In this document: positions 16,223 through 25,595 of the stretch, piece by piece
Layout of the letters: each line of letters begins with the position of its first letter
Numbering within the stretch: position 1 is the stretch's first letter
From: Curtobacterium sp. MCPF17_052
Lineage (GTDB): Bacteria; Actinomycetota; Actinomycetes; Actinomycetales; Microbacteriaceae
Reading direction: 5' to 3'
NCBI RefSeq assembly: GCF_003234085.1
Contig: NZ_QKSD01000003.1
Span: 204,307-268,306, forward strand
DNA length: 64,000 nucleotides
Made by a program: the position numbers and the translations under genes
The notes under the pieces: generated by a model
What the model saw: the letters and a program-made list of their open reading frames with translations, nothing else
Database searches by the model: none
What the model was told of the DNA's origin: nothing

Positions 16223-16648
16223 ATGATCACCAAGAGCACGATCCACGAGGTCGAGAACGCGCCCGTCAAGGACCGCGACGGCGCATCCGTCGGCAAGGTC
16301 GCGCAGGTGTTCCCCTCCACCGAGGACGGCAGTGCCGCGTTCGTCAGCGTCGCGATCGGACTCCTCGGGGGTCACACCGTGCTCGTCCCGGTCGAGGACG
16401 CCACGTTCGACGGCACCGACCTGCACGTCGGCTACTCGAAGAGCGCGATCAAGGATGCCCCTTCCCCGGGAGCCGGGAACACCGTGACCGACACCCAGGC
16501 GAATGCCGTCCGCAAGCACTTCGGGCTGTCCCCAGCGGGCAAGGCGACCGGCGACATGGGCGACCCGCACGAGAACCTCGACCAGGCCGGTACCAGTCCG
16601 GCGGGCGCTGACGACACCGAGGGCGCGGGAGCGACGCCGCCGGCGTGA
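16223..16648 (+). CDS. PRC-barrel domain protein, copy 2
   Basis: A 141-residue paralogue of the 12638 gene with the same PRC-barrel core (KDRDGASVGKVAQVFPS, GGHTVLVPVEDATFDG) and the same acidic tail. Changes are mostly conservative and there is no stop or frameshift, so both copies are probably expressed. TTGACT lies 6 nt before the ATG, as in copy 1. It follows a lipoprotein pseudogene on the opposite strand, the same order as copy 1. Confidence 0.82.
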   Translation: MITKSTIHEVENAPVKDRDGASVGKVAQVFPSTEDGSAAFVSVAIGLLGGHTVLVPVEDATFDGTDLHVGYSKSAIKDAPSPGAGNTVTDTQANAVRKHFGLSPAGKATGDMGDPHENLDQAGTSPAGADDTEGAGATPPA

Positions 16649-17056
16649 GCCGCACCAGGCTGAGCGACGACCGAGACGTCTTCGCACCGGAGGCGCAAGG
16701 CACCTTCTTCCGCGCGGTGGATCCACTCTTCCGCCCATCCGCCATCGCAGGGTCACGGTCCGCAGGTCGGTACTGACGCCCTGACGAGCCCACGCTGTAC
16801 CTCAGCTCGTCCGTCGAGGGTGTGGAGGCAGCGCTCGTGGCGCATCCGGACACGCGCGCCACGGAGCCGGTGATCGTCGAGGTGGACGTGGTGGCGTCCC
16901 GGCCTCTGGCACCTCGTGTTGTTCCGCTGGAACGCTGACGGTGCGCCGCAGGTCCGCTTTCGGGCAGGGGCCCACTGAGACCGATGCCGGGTACGACGAC
17001 ACGCAGGTGACACTGATACTTCGCCATTCTCCGCCGGGGGCGCTAGCGTCGTCGGC
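16649..17056. other. Intergenic region with a possible gene remnant
   Basis: No complete gene is seen. On the plus strand about 16794-16938 reads LYLSSSVEGVEAALVAHPDT and continues to a stop, protein-like but without a start, so it may be the 3' end of a lost gene. A -10-like TAGCGT lies at 17044, 7 nt before the next gene. Confidence 0.35.
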
Positions 17057-17572
17057 ATGGACGGTGCGGTGGTGTTCCCGATGGCCCTCGAGATCGGGGC
17101 CGCTGCTCTGGTCACGTGGCTGACGTGGCGGGCCGCCAACGGCTCCCTGCCACGGAACAGCCTCGCCGGCGTCCGGACGTCGGTCACGATGTCCAGCGAG
17201 GCGACCTGGCGGATCGGCCATCGTGCAGCGCTGTGCCCGACGATCACCTCAGGCCTCCTCGTGACGGCGTGGTGCACGATCAGCATCGGAGTTCCAGCAC
17301 TCCGCACACCTGCCGCCGTCCTCGTAGCCGCTGGTCTCCTCGTCGGCGGAGCACTCCTGTCCGTCCCGGCCGCCCACCGCGCCGTACGCCGAGCATTGCC
17401 CGAGGCTGGGGGCGACGGCTCTCACTCCGATGGCTTCCCCGCGACCCCGCCGTCGTCGAGCATCACCGACGTCGACCCGCGAGCTGTCCGCCGGTACCGC
17501 GAAGACCGCCCGGGAACCACCACCACGCAGGCCGCGGAGGCCGTCGCCCGTCTCGAACGAGAGGGGCACTGA
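17057..17572 (+). CDS. SdpI-family membrane protein, orphan immunity homologue
   Basis: A 171-residue protein. The first 120 residues are an SdpI-like unit with three spans and the signature NSLAGVRTSVTMSSEATWRIGH. It is clearly related to the 6052 gene but longer. The C-terminal 50 residues are a soluble, Pro/Arg-rich tail. No toxin gene is adjacent, so it may give resistance to peptides from other strains. It is followed by the phosphatase gene 21 bp downstream. Confidence 0.82.
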   Translation: MDGAVVFPMALEIGAAALVTWLTWRAANGSLPRNSLAGVRTSVTMSSEATWRIGHRAALCPTITSGLLVTAWCTISIGVPALRTPAAVLVAAGLLVGGALLSVPAAHRAVRRALPEAGGDGSHSDGFPATPPSSSITDVDPRAVRRYREDRPGTTTTQAAEAVARLEREGH

Positions 17573-17581
17573 CGACGCCGG

Positions 17582-17587
17582 TACGGT
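17582..17587 (+). promoter_or_regulatory. -10 element TACGGT, leaderless start
   Basis: TACGGT ends 6 nt before the ATG at 17594 and no ribosome site is present. Confidence 0.45.
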
Positions 17588-17593
17588 CGAACG

Positions 17594-18151
17594 ATGCTGT
17601 GCACGTGGGTGTCCCATCCCGAGGTGACCGTCGACCCGACCGTCCGGATCCAGGACTGGGGTCTGTCGCCGGTCGGACTGGCCCGCGCCGCACGCATCGC
17701 GACGCTGTTCCCCCAGCCCCTCCGCATCGTCAGCAGCAGCGAGCGGAAGGCCCTGGACACCGCCGAGATCATCGCCGGACAGTGGGGCTCGGAGTTCGAG
17801 ATCGCTGAGGACCTCGGCGAGATGGACCGCAGCGCGACCGGCTACCTCGACCCGAGCGAGTTCGAACCGACCGTCGACGCGTTCTTCGCCGAACCGCACC
17901 GGTCCGTCCGTGGTTGGGAACCAGCCATCCACGCCCAGAGCCGTGTGCAGCGCGCGGTCCGACGCATCGCGGCCCGGACGCCCGAGCGGGGCATCGCGTT
18001 CATCGCCCACGGCGGGGTCGGCGCGCTCCTGCTGGCGAGCCTCCGACGCGAGCCCATCAGCCGCGCACTCGACCAGCCCGCGATGGGCAGCTCCTTCACC
18101 TTCGACCCGCAGGACTGGACGGCGCTGTCGTCGTGGGAGCACATCGGCTGA
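17594..18151 (+). CDS. Histidine phosphatase family protein
   Basis: A 185-residue phosphoglycerate-mutase-like protein. The first catalytic motif is VSHPEV instead of the common RHG, with the His kept. GLSPVGLARA, SSSERKALDTAEI and the second catalytic part FIAHGGVGALL follow, the usual order of the family. The Arg before the first His is missing, which occurs in some actinobacterial members. The substrate is unknown; it acts in the cytoplasm. Confidence 0.85.
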   Translation: MLCTWVSHPEVTVDPTVRIQDWGLSPVGLARAARIATLFPQPLRIVSSSERKALDTAEIIAGQWGSEFEIAEDLGEMDRSATGYLDPSEFEPTVDAFFAEPHRSVRGWEPAIHAQSRVQRAVRRIAARTPERGIAFIAHGGVGALLLASLRREPISRALDQPAMGSSFTFDPQDWTALSSWEHIG

Positions 18152-18233
18152 AGCGGGAGGCGGGGGCAGGTCCGGCGGCGGCAGATCAGGCCGAGAGCAG
18201 TACGCTGCCCTCAGGGGAACGCGAGGGGGAACC

Positions 18234-18311
18234 GTGACCACTGATCTTCGAGAACGATCGACGGCCGGGCAGCTCGAGTGGCCCGCCGTGTCCTGGCCGA
18301 GCCTGCCGTAG
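18234..18311 (+). CDS. Possible 25-residue leader ORF before membrane protein gene
   Basis: A GTG start with a strong ribosome site (GAGGGGGAACC) begins a 25-codon frame (MTTDLRERSTAGQLEWPAVS...). Its TAG stop directly touches the ATG of the next gene (TAGATG). The next gene has no ribosome site of its own, so its translation probably depends on ribosomes ending here. It may be a regulatory leader or just a coupling device; there is no family match I can name. Confidence 0.4.
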   Translation: MTTDLRERSTAGQLEWPAVSWPSLP

Positions 18312-18719
18312 ATGGACGACCAGGACACGCGCGCAGGCCTCGCGTACGGCTCATGGCCGGAGTCGGAGGTCGACGACCAGCGCACCATCGCCCAGGTCAA
18401 CAGCAGCCGGAAGGCATTCCGCATCACGGCCAGGACCGGCTTCATCATCGCGCCGGCGATGTTCCTCCTCCCGCTCGTTTACCCGCTGCTCGGCCTCGGG
18501 TGGCACTTCCTGCCGATCATCTGCATGACGGCGGCGTGGGCCGTCCTCGTATCCGCGTGCTCGTTCGCTGCGATGACCACCACGGAGCCAGCAGGTCGCC
18601 CCTGGGTGCACCAGGTGTGGGCGGTACCCGCGGCCGTCCTCGCGATGTTCCCCGGCGGCATCGCCGCCTTCGCGCTGTACGGGTCGATCGTCGCAACGGT
18701 CTACCAGGCAACGAAGTGA
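18312..18719 (+). CDS. Small membrane protein of unknown function
   Basis: A 135-residue protein with about 40 polar N-terminal residues followed by three membrane spans (about 43-63, 66-90 and 104-127). Family not recognised. A truncated paralogue at 25273 lacks the N-terminal 42 residues but keeps the pattern GW-F-LPI, GRPWVHQ-W-VP (HPWVHQLWVVP in the copy). The two copies bracket the RHS locus. A palindrome (18751-18776) follows, as it follows the second copy. Confidence 0.7.
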   Translation: MDDQDTRAGLAYGSWPESEVDDQRTIAQVNSSRKAFRITARTGFIIAPAMFLLPLVYPLLGLGWHFLPIICMTAAWAVLVSACSFAAMTTTEPAGRPWVHQVWAVPAAVLAMFPGGIAAFALYGSIVATVYQATK

Positions 18720-19093
18720 CGGGCGGGCGCCCCTGCACCCGCAGGACCCGCGCCTCCCGGCCCGGAACGGAGGCGCGCGAGCGCCGCTGAGCCGAACGGC
18801 GTGCGGTACCAGCCGTTGCTGGGGCGACGTGGACGGTGCTAGCGTTCGTCGGTCTGGTCCGACGACGGGGAAGGTGGCGACGATGCCGCTCAGTGCCCCT
18901 CGCGGGACTGTTCCCCACGAAACCCGCGCCCGAGCTCGTCGGACCGCGGCCCGTCCCTCCCGGAGTCATGGCAACGCAGCACTGAGCTGACCGACACAGC
19001 CAGCCCTCCTCGCCGCGAGCGTTCTGCTCGCGTGCTCCTGCACGCCCGCGCCGCCGCTCGGCGGCGGTGCGACGACCTCACGGGAACACCTTC
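18720..19093. other. Intergenic region with palindrome and lipoprotein-signal remnant
   Basis: It holds a GGAGGC-type palindrome at 18751-18776 (CGCCTCC...GGAGGCG). At about 19005-19080 a plus-strand frame reads LLAASVLLACSCTPAPPLGG, a lipobox-like signal without an intact start, cut by an upstream stop. No complete gene is seen. Confidence 0.4.
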
Positions 19094-19344
19094 ATGCGCT
19101 TCACCCCTGCCCGGTTCCGGGCTCCACTCGCGAGCCTCCACGAGCACCGCTTCGTCACGTCCGCGGTCCTGACCGACACCATCGGCGCCGGCCTCACGCT
19201 GCCGCTGACCATCGTCTACTTCACGATCACCACCGACGTGTCCTGGCGGTGATCGGTGTCCTCTCCACCGTCGCATCGCTGTGGGTCGGAGCAGGGGTGT
19301 GGTTGTGGCGCTTCGCGATCCGCAGGTCGGCTGGCGGCCGGTAG
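19094..19344 (+). pseudogene. MFS transporter remnant
   Basis: It starts as MRFTPARFRAPLASLHEHRF and VTSAVLTDTIGAGLTLPLTI, the first span of an MFS permease. After TDVS the frame shifts, and the text LAVIGVLSTVASLWVGAGVW continues to a stop at 19342. Only about the first fifth of a transporter remains. The region from here to 19531 shows no further gene. Confidence 0.6.
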
Positions 19345-19531
19345 GCAAGCCTCCAGTTCGTGGCAACCTGCTGATCCGAGCTGCCCAGTCCGTCTCATCG
19401 AAGTCACCTTCGACACCCAGTGAACCCCCACCGGCAGGGCATCCTGCAGATCCGCGCCGCCACGACTCCCCGATCGTCGTCGCGGTCCCCGTCGGGACGG
19501 TCACCGGACAGGCTGTGGGAGAGGCTTCCGG

Positions 19532-19972
19532 TCAGTCCGACGACGAACGGACGAAGAGGTAGTCGGGACGTGGTACATCGAGTGATCCGCTGTAGAAACC
19601 GAGTGCTCCGTTGGTCGGGTAGCCCTGGCGCACGAAGTGGTCATCGAAGTAGAACCGGATGCCGGTCGAGTCACCGTCGGCCACCTTCCATCGTCCGGAG
19701 AAGCTCGCCGAGTCCTCGCCCTTCGCACAACCCGGAGGGCTCGTCGCGGCGTTGCCGGTTCGGCACGCGAGGTCGATCGGGATGTTGCGCGCTGTGTACG
19801 TCCGGTCCGCCGACACGGTGAACTCCGTCGCTCGGTCGCCGTCCGCACCCTCGAGCACCCAGGTGCCGGTGTAGTCCTCCGGCTCGGGCTGTGCCGTGAC
19901 GGCGCAACCGGTCAACAACAGCGTCAGCACCGCGATCGACGTCGCGATGCCCGCCGAGTGTCTCGTCACCAC
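19532..19972 (-). CDS. Lipoprotein, candidate immunity protein for the RHS toxin
   Basis: A lipoprotein of about 146 residues with lipobox LLTGC. The mature part is strand-rich (YTGTWVLEG, TYTARNIPID, FYFDDHFVRQ), like small lipocalin-type or eight-stranded barrels. Two Cys (ACRTG and PPGCAKG) could pair. The start is taken as GTG 19972 (or 19969, a GTGA overlap with the RHS stop); both use AAGGAG inside the RHS 3' end. An ATG at 19990 would put a charged tail before the signal. Directly following a toxin-type gene, it is the natural candidate for immunity at the cell surface. Confidence 0.7.
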   Translation of the reverse strand: MVTRHSAGIATSIAVLTLLLTGCAVTAQPEPEDYTGTWVLEGADGDRATEFTVSADRTYTARNIPIDLACRTGNAATSPPGCAKGEDSASFSGRWKVADGDSTGIRFYFDDHFVRQGYPTNGALGFYSGSLDVPRPDYLFVRSSSD

Positions 19973-22900
19973 TTCACCTTCTCCTTCCACGTGAACCGCT
20001 CTGTCACCCGCGAGAATGGACCGTGGTCTCCAGCGGCTCGGTTCAACGCGTCGTAGTCGAGCCCGGGGATCCGCAGGGCCGATCCGAGCGTGGTCTCGTT
20101 CGTCGCCGTGTACTCGACCACGGCGGTTCCGTCGTCGCCCTTCGACACGACCCTCGCATCCACGTCGTACGTCCCGAGGGCAAGGAGAGTTCGGTCCCGT
20201 TCGGACGCCACCGGCCAGGTGACGACTGTGCGGATGTCTCGCAGGAGGTTCTGGTTCGTCAACGACGCGGGTCCCGCCTGGTAGCCGTACCCGGTCGCGA
20301 CGCCTGTCTCCTTCAAGTCGTCGAGGATGTCCCTGCGCTGGTCACCCGGCAGCTCGTTCTTCACGACCTGCGTCATCTTGCTGTCCGATCCGTAGAGCAA
20401 TGTCCGGGGTGACGTACCAGTCGCCCACCCGAACAGCATCTCGCCCTGCCCACTCGTCAGGACGGTCCCGGCGTAGAAGTCCGCCGCCATGCCGACGGGG
20501 ATGCCGACCATCGGGAGCGGACTGAGCGCGCCGAGGACGACGCCGGGACCTGGCCTGCGTGGGTCGAGGAGTGACATGCCGAGCAGCCATGACAATGCGT
20601 GTGAGGCGTGCAGGTCCCCGTCCATGGAGAAGGCGCCGTTGTTCGACCAGTGGTACGAGATCCCGAGCAAGCCCTGCCGGCCAGCTCCGTACGCCGCGAG
20701 TTCAGCGTCCGTGATCGGTCGGAGTCCGGACGGGTCGGTCTGGTTGACCGGATCGTTACCAGCGAAGGCGTACGGGTTGTCGGCCCAGGCCGCACCTGCC
20801 ACCGGGGGCAGGGGATCTGGGGACAGGAACGCCCGTGCCGACGGGTCGTACGCTCGTGCTCCGCTCAGTTCGAGCCCAGCGACCATGACGGTGCCGGTCG
20901 GGCTGACCCCGATGCCGTCTGGGAGGCTCGGTGACGTCGCGACGTCGGCCGAGGACCACGGGTCTTGCATCTGCGCAGAGCGCGCCTGGCGCCAGCCTGA
21001 AGTCGCCCAGATCCCGTCGACGCCGAGCATCCCCGGCGCGGAGACGATCGGAACCTCACCGATCGACAGCAGGGTGGGCACGGGCGCCGTCGGGTCCCAG
21101 CAGAACGTCGTTCCGTCGACCTCGGCGAGTTCACCGAGAGCGTTCACCCATAGGTCGAAGCGCTTCACGCCTGCCCCGTCTTCACGCACGACGGCGCGGA
21201 GCTGACCGAGCTCGTCCCACTCGTACGTCGTGGTGCCGTCGTCGGTTGCGGCGAGGACACGCCTGCCCGAGCCGTCGTACTCGAATCGGACGACCGCGGT
21301 CCCATCGCCACGACGTTCGGCCTGCAGGAGCGCTCCGGCAGGATCGTGCAGGTACGAGGTGTCCCCGGACGCGCTTCGCTCCTCGATCATCCGGCCGGAC
21401 CGGTCGTAGGTCCAGGTCGACGCAGTCGTCCCGGTCGCGGCCACCAACTGCGACGCCTCGTCGTACTCGTACGTCACGGTCTTGCCGTCTGGATCCAGCA
21501 CGGACGTGACACGCCCTCGGCTGTCGCGCTCGAGCGTGGTCGTCCCCCCGCCTGACGTGTGCCCGACGACGAAGCCATCGCGGTACTGCCACGACTGACC
21601 TACGGACCCGGCGACGACCTCGGTCAGTCGGCCATCACCGTCGTGTCGGAACGAGGCGTCGGGGAAGTCGGGTCGCCTGATGCCGGTCAGGATGCCCGCA
21701 CGACCGCGGTCGTACTCGGTCCTGACTCCGTCTGGCGTGGTCATCGCGCGCTGATTGCCAGCGGCGTCGTACTCCCATCGGGTCGTCGTGCTCCGCCCGG
21801 CACGACTCGTCGTGCGCCGGACCAACTCCTGCCGGGCGCCGTACTCCAGCCGGTGCACGGTCTGCTCACCGTCGGGGTGGGTCATGTCGGTGATCGTGAC
21901 CGATCGGCCGGACTCGTCCCGCGCGACTGCCGCAACGAGTCGGCCGTCCTGACGGACCTCGGACAGCCGCCCAGCTGGGTCGTGGCCCCAGGTGGTCGTG
22001 TGGCCATCGGGATCCCTACGGGCTGTCGGCCGGCCGGCTGCATCCCGCGTCCACGCCATGGCGCGGCTCATCGAGTCGGTCGAGGATGACACGTCACCGC
22101 GCCCGGTCCAGGTGGTCAGCGTGCGCCCGCCGGAGGGGCTGACCACCTGCGTCACCCGCCCGAGGACGTCTCGGTGAAAGGTCGTGGAGTGCCCGAGCGC
22201 GTCGTCGACCGCGACCGCCTGACCGGCAACGTCCCGGGTGATCGTCCGTCGACCGTTGGATGGGTCGTCGACAGTGACCAGACGTCCGGCAGGATCGTGA
22301 CCGTACCGCGTCGTCCCGATGCCGGGCACTCGTTCCGCAACCAGCCGTGAACAGGCGTCGTACTCGAACGTCGTGACGGCTCCTGAGGGCTCAATGCGTT
22401 CCACGATCCGCGAGTCCGCATCGTATCCGAGCATCGTCCGGCCACCATCTGAGTCGGTCCACGCCAAGAGCCGACCACAGACGTCGTACTCGATGGTCGC
22501 ACGCTCACCGAGCGGCGAGGTCCCGGCGACGACGCGGCCCGCGAGGTCGAAGTCCAAGAACGGTACTGACGCAGGACGGTCTGGCTGCTCGACGACGGAA
22601 CGGACACCGGTGGGATCGATCCGGGCCGTGGGGCGCGCAACGGCGTCGTACTCCCGGAGCCATCGCCCACCTTCCGGGTCCGTCACCTCGCGTAGTCGCG
22701 AGAGCCCATCGTGGAGCATCGTCCAGCGGGTACCGTCTGGCTGGAGGAGTTCGTGCAGGTTACCCAGACGGTCGTACCGGATGTCGCTCGCCCGTCCGAG
22801 CGGATCCGTGGCGCGCGTGAGGCTTCCACTCGCTCCGTACTCGAAGGTCGTCTGCCCACCAACCGGATCGACGACCGAGGTGACACGACCACCAGCGTCG

Positions 22901-25146
22901 CGTTCAAGCTCCCACACGGAACCGTCCGGGGCCTCACATGAGGTCACGCGGCCGGCGGGGTCACGCTCGAAGCGCGTTCGGTGTCCCATGGGTGTGGTGG
23001 TCGTGACGACGTGACCAGCGTCGTCCCGCGTGTACCGAGTCGTCGCGCCCAGCGCGTCCCGGACGGCAACGAGATCACCCGAACGGTCGTACTCGTACGT
23101 CAGCACGACACCTGCCGGGTCCTCGACGCGGACGAGCAGGTCGTCCACCCATGCCAACGTGAAGCGGGCACCCCGTTCGTCGACGACGAGCGAGGGCGAC
23201 GTCGCAGAAGAGTCGGCGTACTCGAACGAAACCGTTCGCCCGTGGCGCTCGACGCGGTGCACGCGGTCGTGATCGTCGTGGGCCACGAGCGTGTCGGTCC
23301 CGTCCGCGGCCAGGGTCCGAGTGAGGCGTCCACGGTCGTCGTACTTGTGGACCGTGACTGACCCGTCACGCGCGGTCGAGGCCACCAGGTTCCCGTGCTC
23401 GTCGTGGCTCAACGATTGTCGTCGACCATCTGAGTCGGTGATCGAGACCACACGACCGTGCCGATCGGATGTCCATGTGTTCGACTGTGTGCCGTCCTCG
23501 TCGGCGACCGATGTGACCCGTCCGGGAAGGTACGCGAACCGGATCGTGCGCTCCTGCGGAGTCGTCTGCAGGACCACCCGACCGTGCTGGTCGTAGGTGT
23601 TCGCACACTCGACGACGCCGTCCGCAGCGGTCACCCGCTCGATCCGACCGTCGACGTCCCACGAGTACGTCCGTGTTCCACCGGGACCCGTCACCGTTCT
23701 GAGTGCACCGTCGTCGGCGTACTCGTACGTGACCGTGCGGCCGTCGGAAGAGCGCGCCGAACGGACCAGCCCGTCGAGGTGCAGGAGGTCGATGAACCGT
23801 CCGCGTCGGTGCTGGAGCCGCACGAGCCTCTCGTCGCCGTCCCGCACGGCCCTGGTGGTCGCCGCGGTCCCGGTACCGGTCGCTATCCACAGCCCGCTGG
23901 TCGTGAACGACCACCAGGAGCCGGCATTGTCGCGGACGACGAGGACCACCCCACGGTCGGCCGTCGAACCCGCCGAAGGATCGGGTTCTGGTGCCAGCCA
24001 CAGGTTCTCTCCGACGGCACGGACCGCTGTGTCGCCCCGGGTCGGGAACGTGCTCCGTCGTCCGTCGTCGTGTACCAACTCGACGTGGTCGGCGAGGACT
24101 TCGAGGCGCTGGTCGAGGACGGAGGACCATCCGCGGCCGAAGGGCCCACCGACGACGTCGAACGAGTTGTACATCCGCGTGAGCTCGAAGCCCTCAGCGC
24201 CTCCGGCGAAGGAGAGGTCACGCTCCAGCTCGACGAAGTTGCCGGTCGCCGTGTTCACGGGGTCGGCTGCGAAGCCACTGGTGGGGACCGCGCCGAGCAA
24301 CGAGGGCGTGCCGAAGTCGAGGTCGGTCCTCGTCCTGCCCACCCCTGCCGCCAGGAGCGCGGCCAGGAGCGAACTGTCGTTCAGCGAGACGACATCGCCG
24401 CTCGCCCCGGCTGCCTCGAAGGCGGCTGCGACCGTGTTCGCCCAGTCCACGTCGCCTTCGTTCGCGGCCAACCAGGCCCGGAAGCCCGCGAGGAGCGGCG
24501 ACAGGTCGACGCGGCCGAAGTCGCACCTCTGGGCGAAGCCCGCCAGGGCAGCCGCTATCCGCCCCGGCAGCGCCTGCACGCTGCCGTTGAGGGAGGTGGT
24601 TCCGGAGGCGAACGATCGGAGATGGTCCGGTCGCGCAGACGAGACACTGCCCCCGGTACCCGGACCGGCGCCCGGCGGCGGCGTGCTCCTCGTGCGCGCC
24701 GTGTAGCTCGTACTCGGGAAGGCCGGAACGTCGACCCTGCCACTGCTCGGCGGGGGTTCCTCACCGAAGATCTGGTCCCATGTGCTGTCGACGATGTCGG
24801 TCCGGCGAGCCATCACGCGATCCCGCCAGGCACGGGCCTCGCGACGACGGGTGTTCTCGGCGCGCGCGGCATCGCTCAGCGCACCGATGCCGCTCGCGAC
24901 CTCGCCGAGCTTCGTGGTGAGCTCGCGCGCATCCTCCTGGGCGATCTCCGCGTTCGACCGGAACGTCTCTGCGAAACCGCCTGCGAAGTCGGTGCCGGCC
25001 AGCATGACGAGCGCCGCGCGCGACGGAGACTGGAGCTCCACCGTTGTCTTCGCCAGGTCGCACTGCCGTGCGAGGTCGTCGGCCGCGGCGAAGTCGTACG
25101 TCAGGTCCGGTAGCGCGTACGCGGTCAGGTCTGTCGGTCCAGTCAC
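19966..25146 (-). CDS. RHS-repeat polymorphic toxin
   Basis: A 1,726-residue protein. Residues about 1-110 are Ala-rich helices similar to WXG100-type secretion domains. The DUF6531 start of the RHS shell (VNTATGNFVELERDLSF) is near residue 295. Many YD/RHS repeats (such as YEYDRSGDLVAVRDALGATT) fill about 400-1440. The RHS-associated core ends with NPYAFAGNDPVNQTDPSGL near 1475. The last about 250 residues differ from the shell and form the presumed toxin domain; it contains a hydrophobic stretch and I cannot assign its activity. RHS shells encase and release the C-terminal toxin. No signal peptide is seen. The GTG start at 25146 follows a G-rich ribosome site. The next gene overlaps its stop. 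Confidence 0.93.
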   Translation of the reverse strand: MTGPTDLTAYALPDLTYDFAAADDLARQCDLAKTTVELQSPSRAALVMLAGTDFAGGFAETFRSNAEIAQEDARELTTKLGEVASGIGALSDAARAENTRRREARAWRDRVMARRTDIVDSTWDQIFGEEPPPSSGRVDVPAFPSTSYTARTRSTPPPGAGPGTGGSVSSARPDHLRSFASGTTSLNGSVQALPGRIAAALAGFAQRCDFGRVDLSPLLAGFRAWLAANEGDVDWANTVAAAFEAAGASGDVVSLNDSSLLAALLAAGVGRTRTDLDFGTPSLLGAVPTSGFAADPVNTATGNFVELERDLSFAGGAEGFELTRMYNSFDVVGGPFGRGWSSVLDQRLEVLADHVELVHDDGRRSTFPTRGDTAVRAVGENLWLAPEPDPSAGSTADRGVVLVVRDNAGSWWSFTTSGLWIATGTGTAATTRAVRDGDERLVRLQHRRGRFIDLLHLDGLVRSARSSDGRTVTYEYADDGALRTVTGPGGTRTYSWDVDGRIERVTAADGVVECANTYDQHGRVVLQTTPQERTIRFAYLPGRVTSVADEDGTQSNTWTSDRHGRVVSITDSDGRRQSLSHDEHGNLVASTARDGSVTVHKYDDRGRLTRTLAADGTDTLVAHDDHDRVHRVERHGRTVSFEYADSSATSPSLVVDERGARFTLAWVDDLLVRVEDPAGVVLTYEYDRSGDLVAVRDALGATTRYTRDDAGHVVTTTTPMGHRTRFERDPAGRVTSCEAPDGSVWELERDAGGRVTSVVDPVGGQTTFEYGASGSLTRATDPLGRASDIRYDRLGNLHELLQPDGTRWTMLHDGLSRLREVTDPEGGRWLREYDAVARPTARIDPTGVRSVVEQPDRPASVPFLDFDLAGRVVAGTSPLGERATIEYDVCGRLLAWTDSDGGRTMLGYDADSRIVERIEPSGAVTTFEYDACSRLVAERVPGIGTTRYGHDPAGRLVTVDDPSNGRRTITRDVAGQAVAVDDALGHSTTFHRDVLGRVTQVVSPSGGRTLTTWTGRGDVSSSTDSMSRAMAWTRDAAGRPTARRDPDGHTTTWGHDPAGRLSEVRQDGRLVAAVARDESGRSVTITDMTHPDGEQTVHRLEYGARQELVRRTTSRAGRSTTTRWEYDAAGNQRAMTTPDGVRTEYDRGRAGILTGIRRPDFPDASFRHDGDGRLTEVVAGSVGQSWQYRDGFVVGHTSGGGTTTLERDSRGRVTSVLDPDGKTVTYEYDEASQLVAATGTTASTWTYDRSGRMIEERSASGDTSYLHDPAGALLQAERRGDGTAVVRFEYDGSGRRVLAATDDGTTTYEWDELGQLRAVVREDGAGVKRFDLWVNALGELAEVDGTTFCWDPTAPVPTLLSIGEVPIVSAPGMLGVDGIWATSGWRQARSAQMQDPWSSADVATSPSLPDGIGVSPTGTVMVAGLELSGARAYDPSARAFLSPDPLPPVAGAAWADNPYAFAGNDPVNQTDPSGLRPITDAELAAYGAGRQGLLGISYHWSNNGAFSMDGDLHASHALSWLLGMSLLDPRRPGPGVVLGALSPLPMVGIPVGMAADFYAGTVLTSGQGEMLFGWATGTSPRTLLYGSDSKMTQVVKNELPGDQRRDILDDLKETGVATGYGYQAGPASLTNQNLLRDIRTVVTWPVASERDRTLLALGTYDVDARVVSKGDDGTAVVEYTATNETTLGSALRIPGLDYDALNRAAGDHGPFSRVTERFTWKEKVKW

Positions 25147-25272
25147 CGTTGTGTCCCCCCATGGAATGCGGTGTTGTATCAGTCGAACCTAACGCAGGCT
25201 TGTCGCCCGTGCCGCTGATCCTCGAGGGAACCGGCCCGATGGACTGGAACACGCAACTGCGGTGCTCGCATC

Positions 25273-25551
25273 GTGGCGAGTACCGGCTTCATCGTCGGAA
25301 CGGTGATGGTCCTCCTCCCGCTCGCCAACGCCCTGCTCGACCGCGGGTGGAACTTCCTGCCGATCGTGTCCATGATGGCGGCAAGCGCCGTGCTTGCGTC
25401 CGCGTCCTCGTTCGCCGCGGTGGCAGCCACGAAGCCGGGCGGCCATCCCTGGGTGCACCAGCTGTGGGTCGTCCCCGTCGCGATCATCGCGATGGTCCCC
25501 GGCGCCGTGATCGCACTCCTGGTCTACGGGTCGCTCGCATCGGTGGTCTAG
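25273..25551 (+). pseudogene. Truncated copy of the 18312 membrane protein gene
   Basis: An open frame of 92 codons from a GTG matches residues 43-133 of the 18312 protein (TGFIVGTVMVLLPL, LDRGWNFLPIVSMMA, HPWVHQLWVVPVA). The first 42 codons are absent or out of frame. It may still make a three-span membrane protein but has no ribosome site. It lies 126 bp upstream of the RHS gene, opposite strand. Confidence 0.7.
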
Positions 25552-25595
25552 CGCAACCACGTGACGGGCGGGTGCCGTCGCGCCCGCGGGATGCA

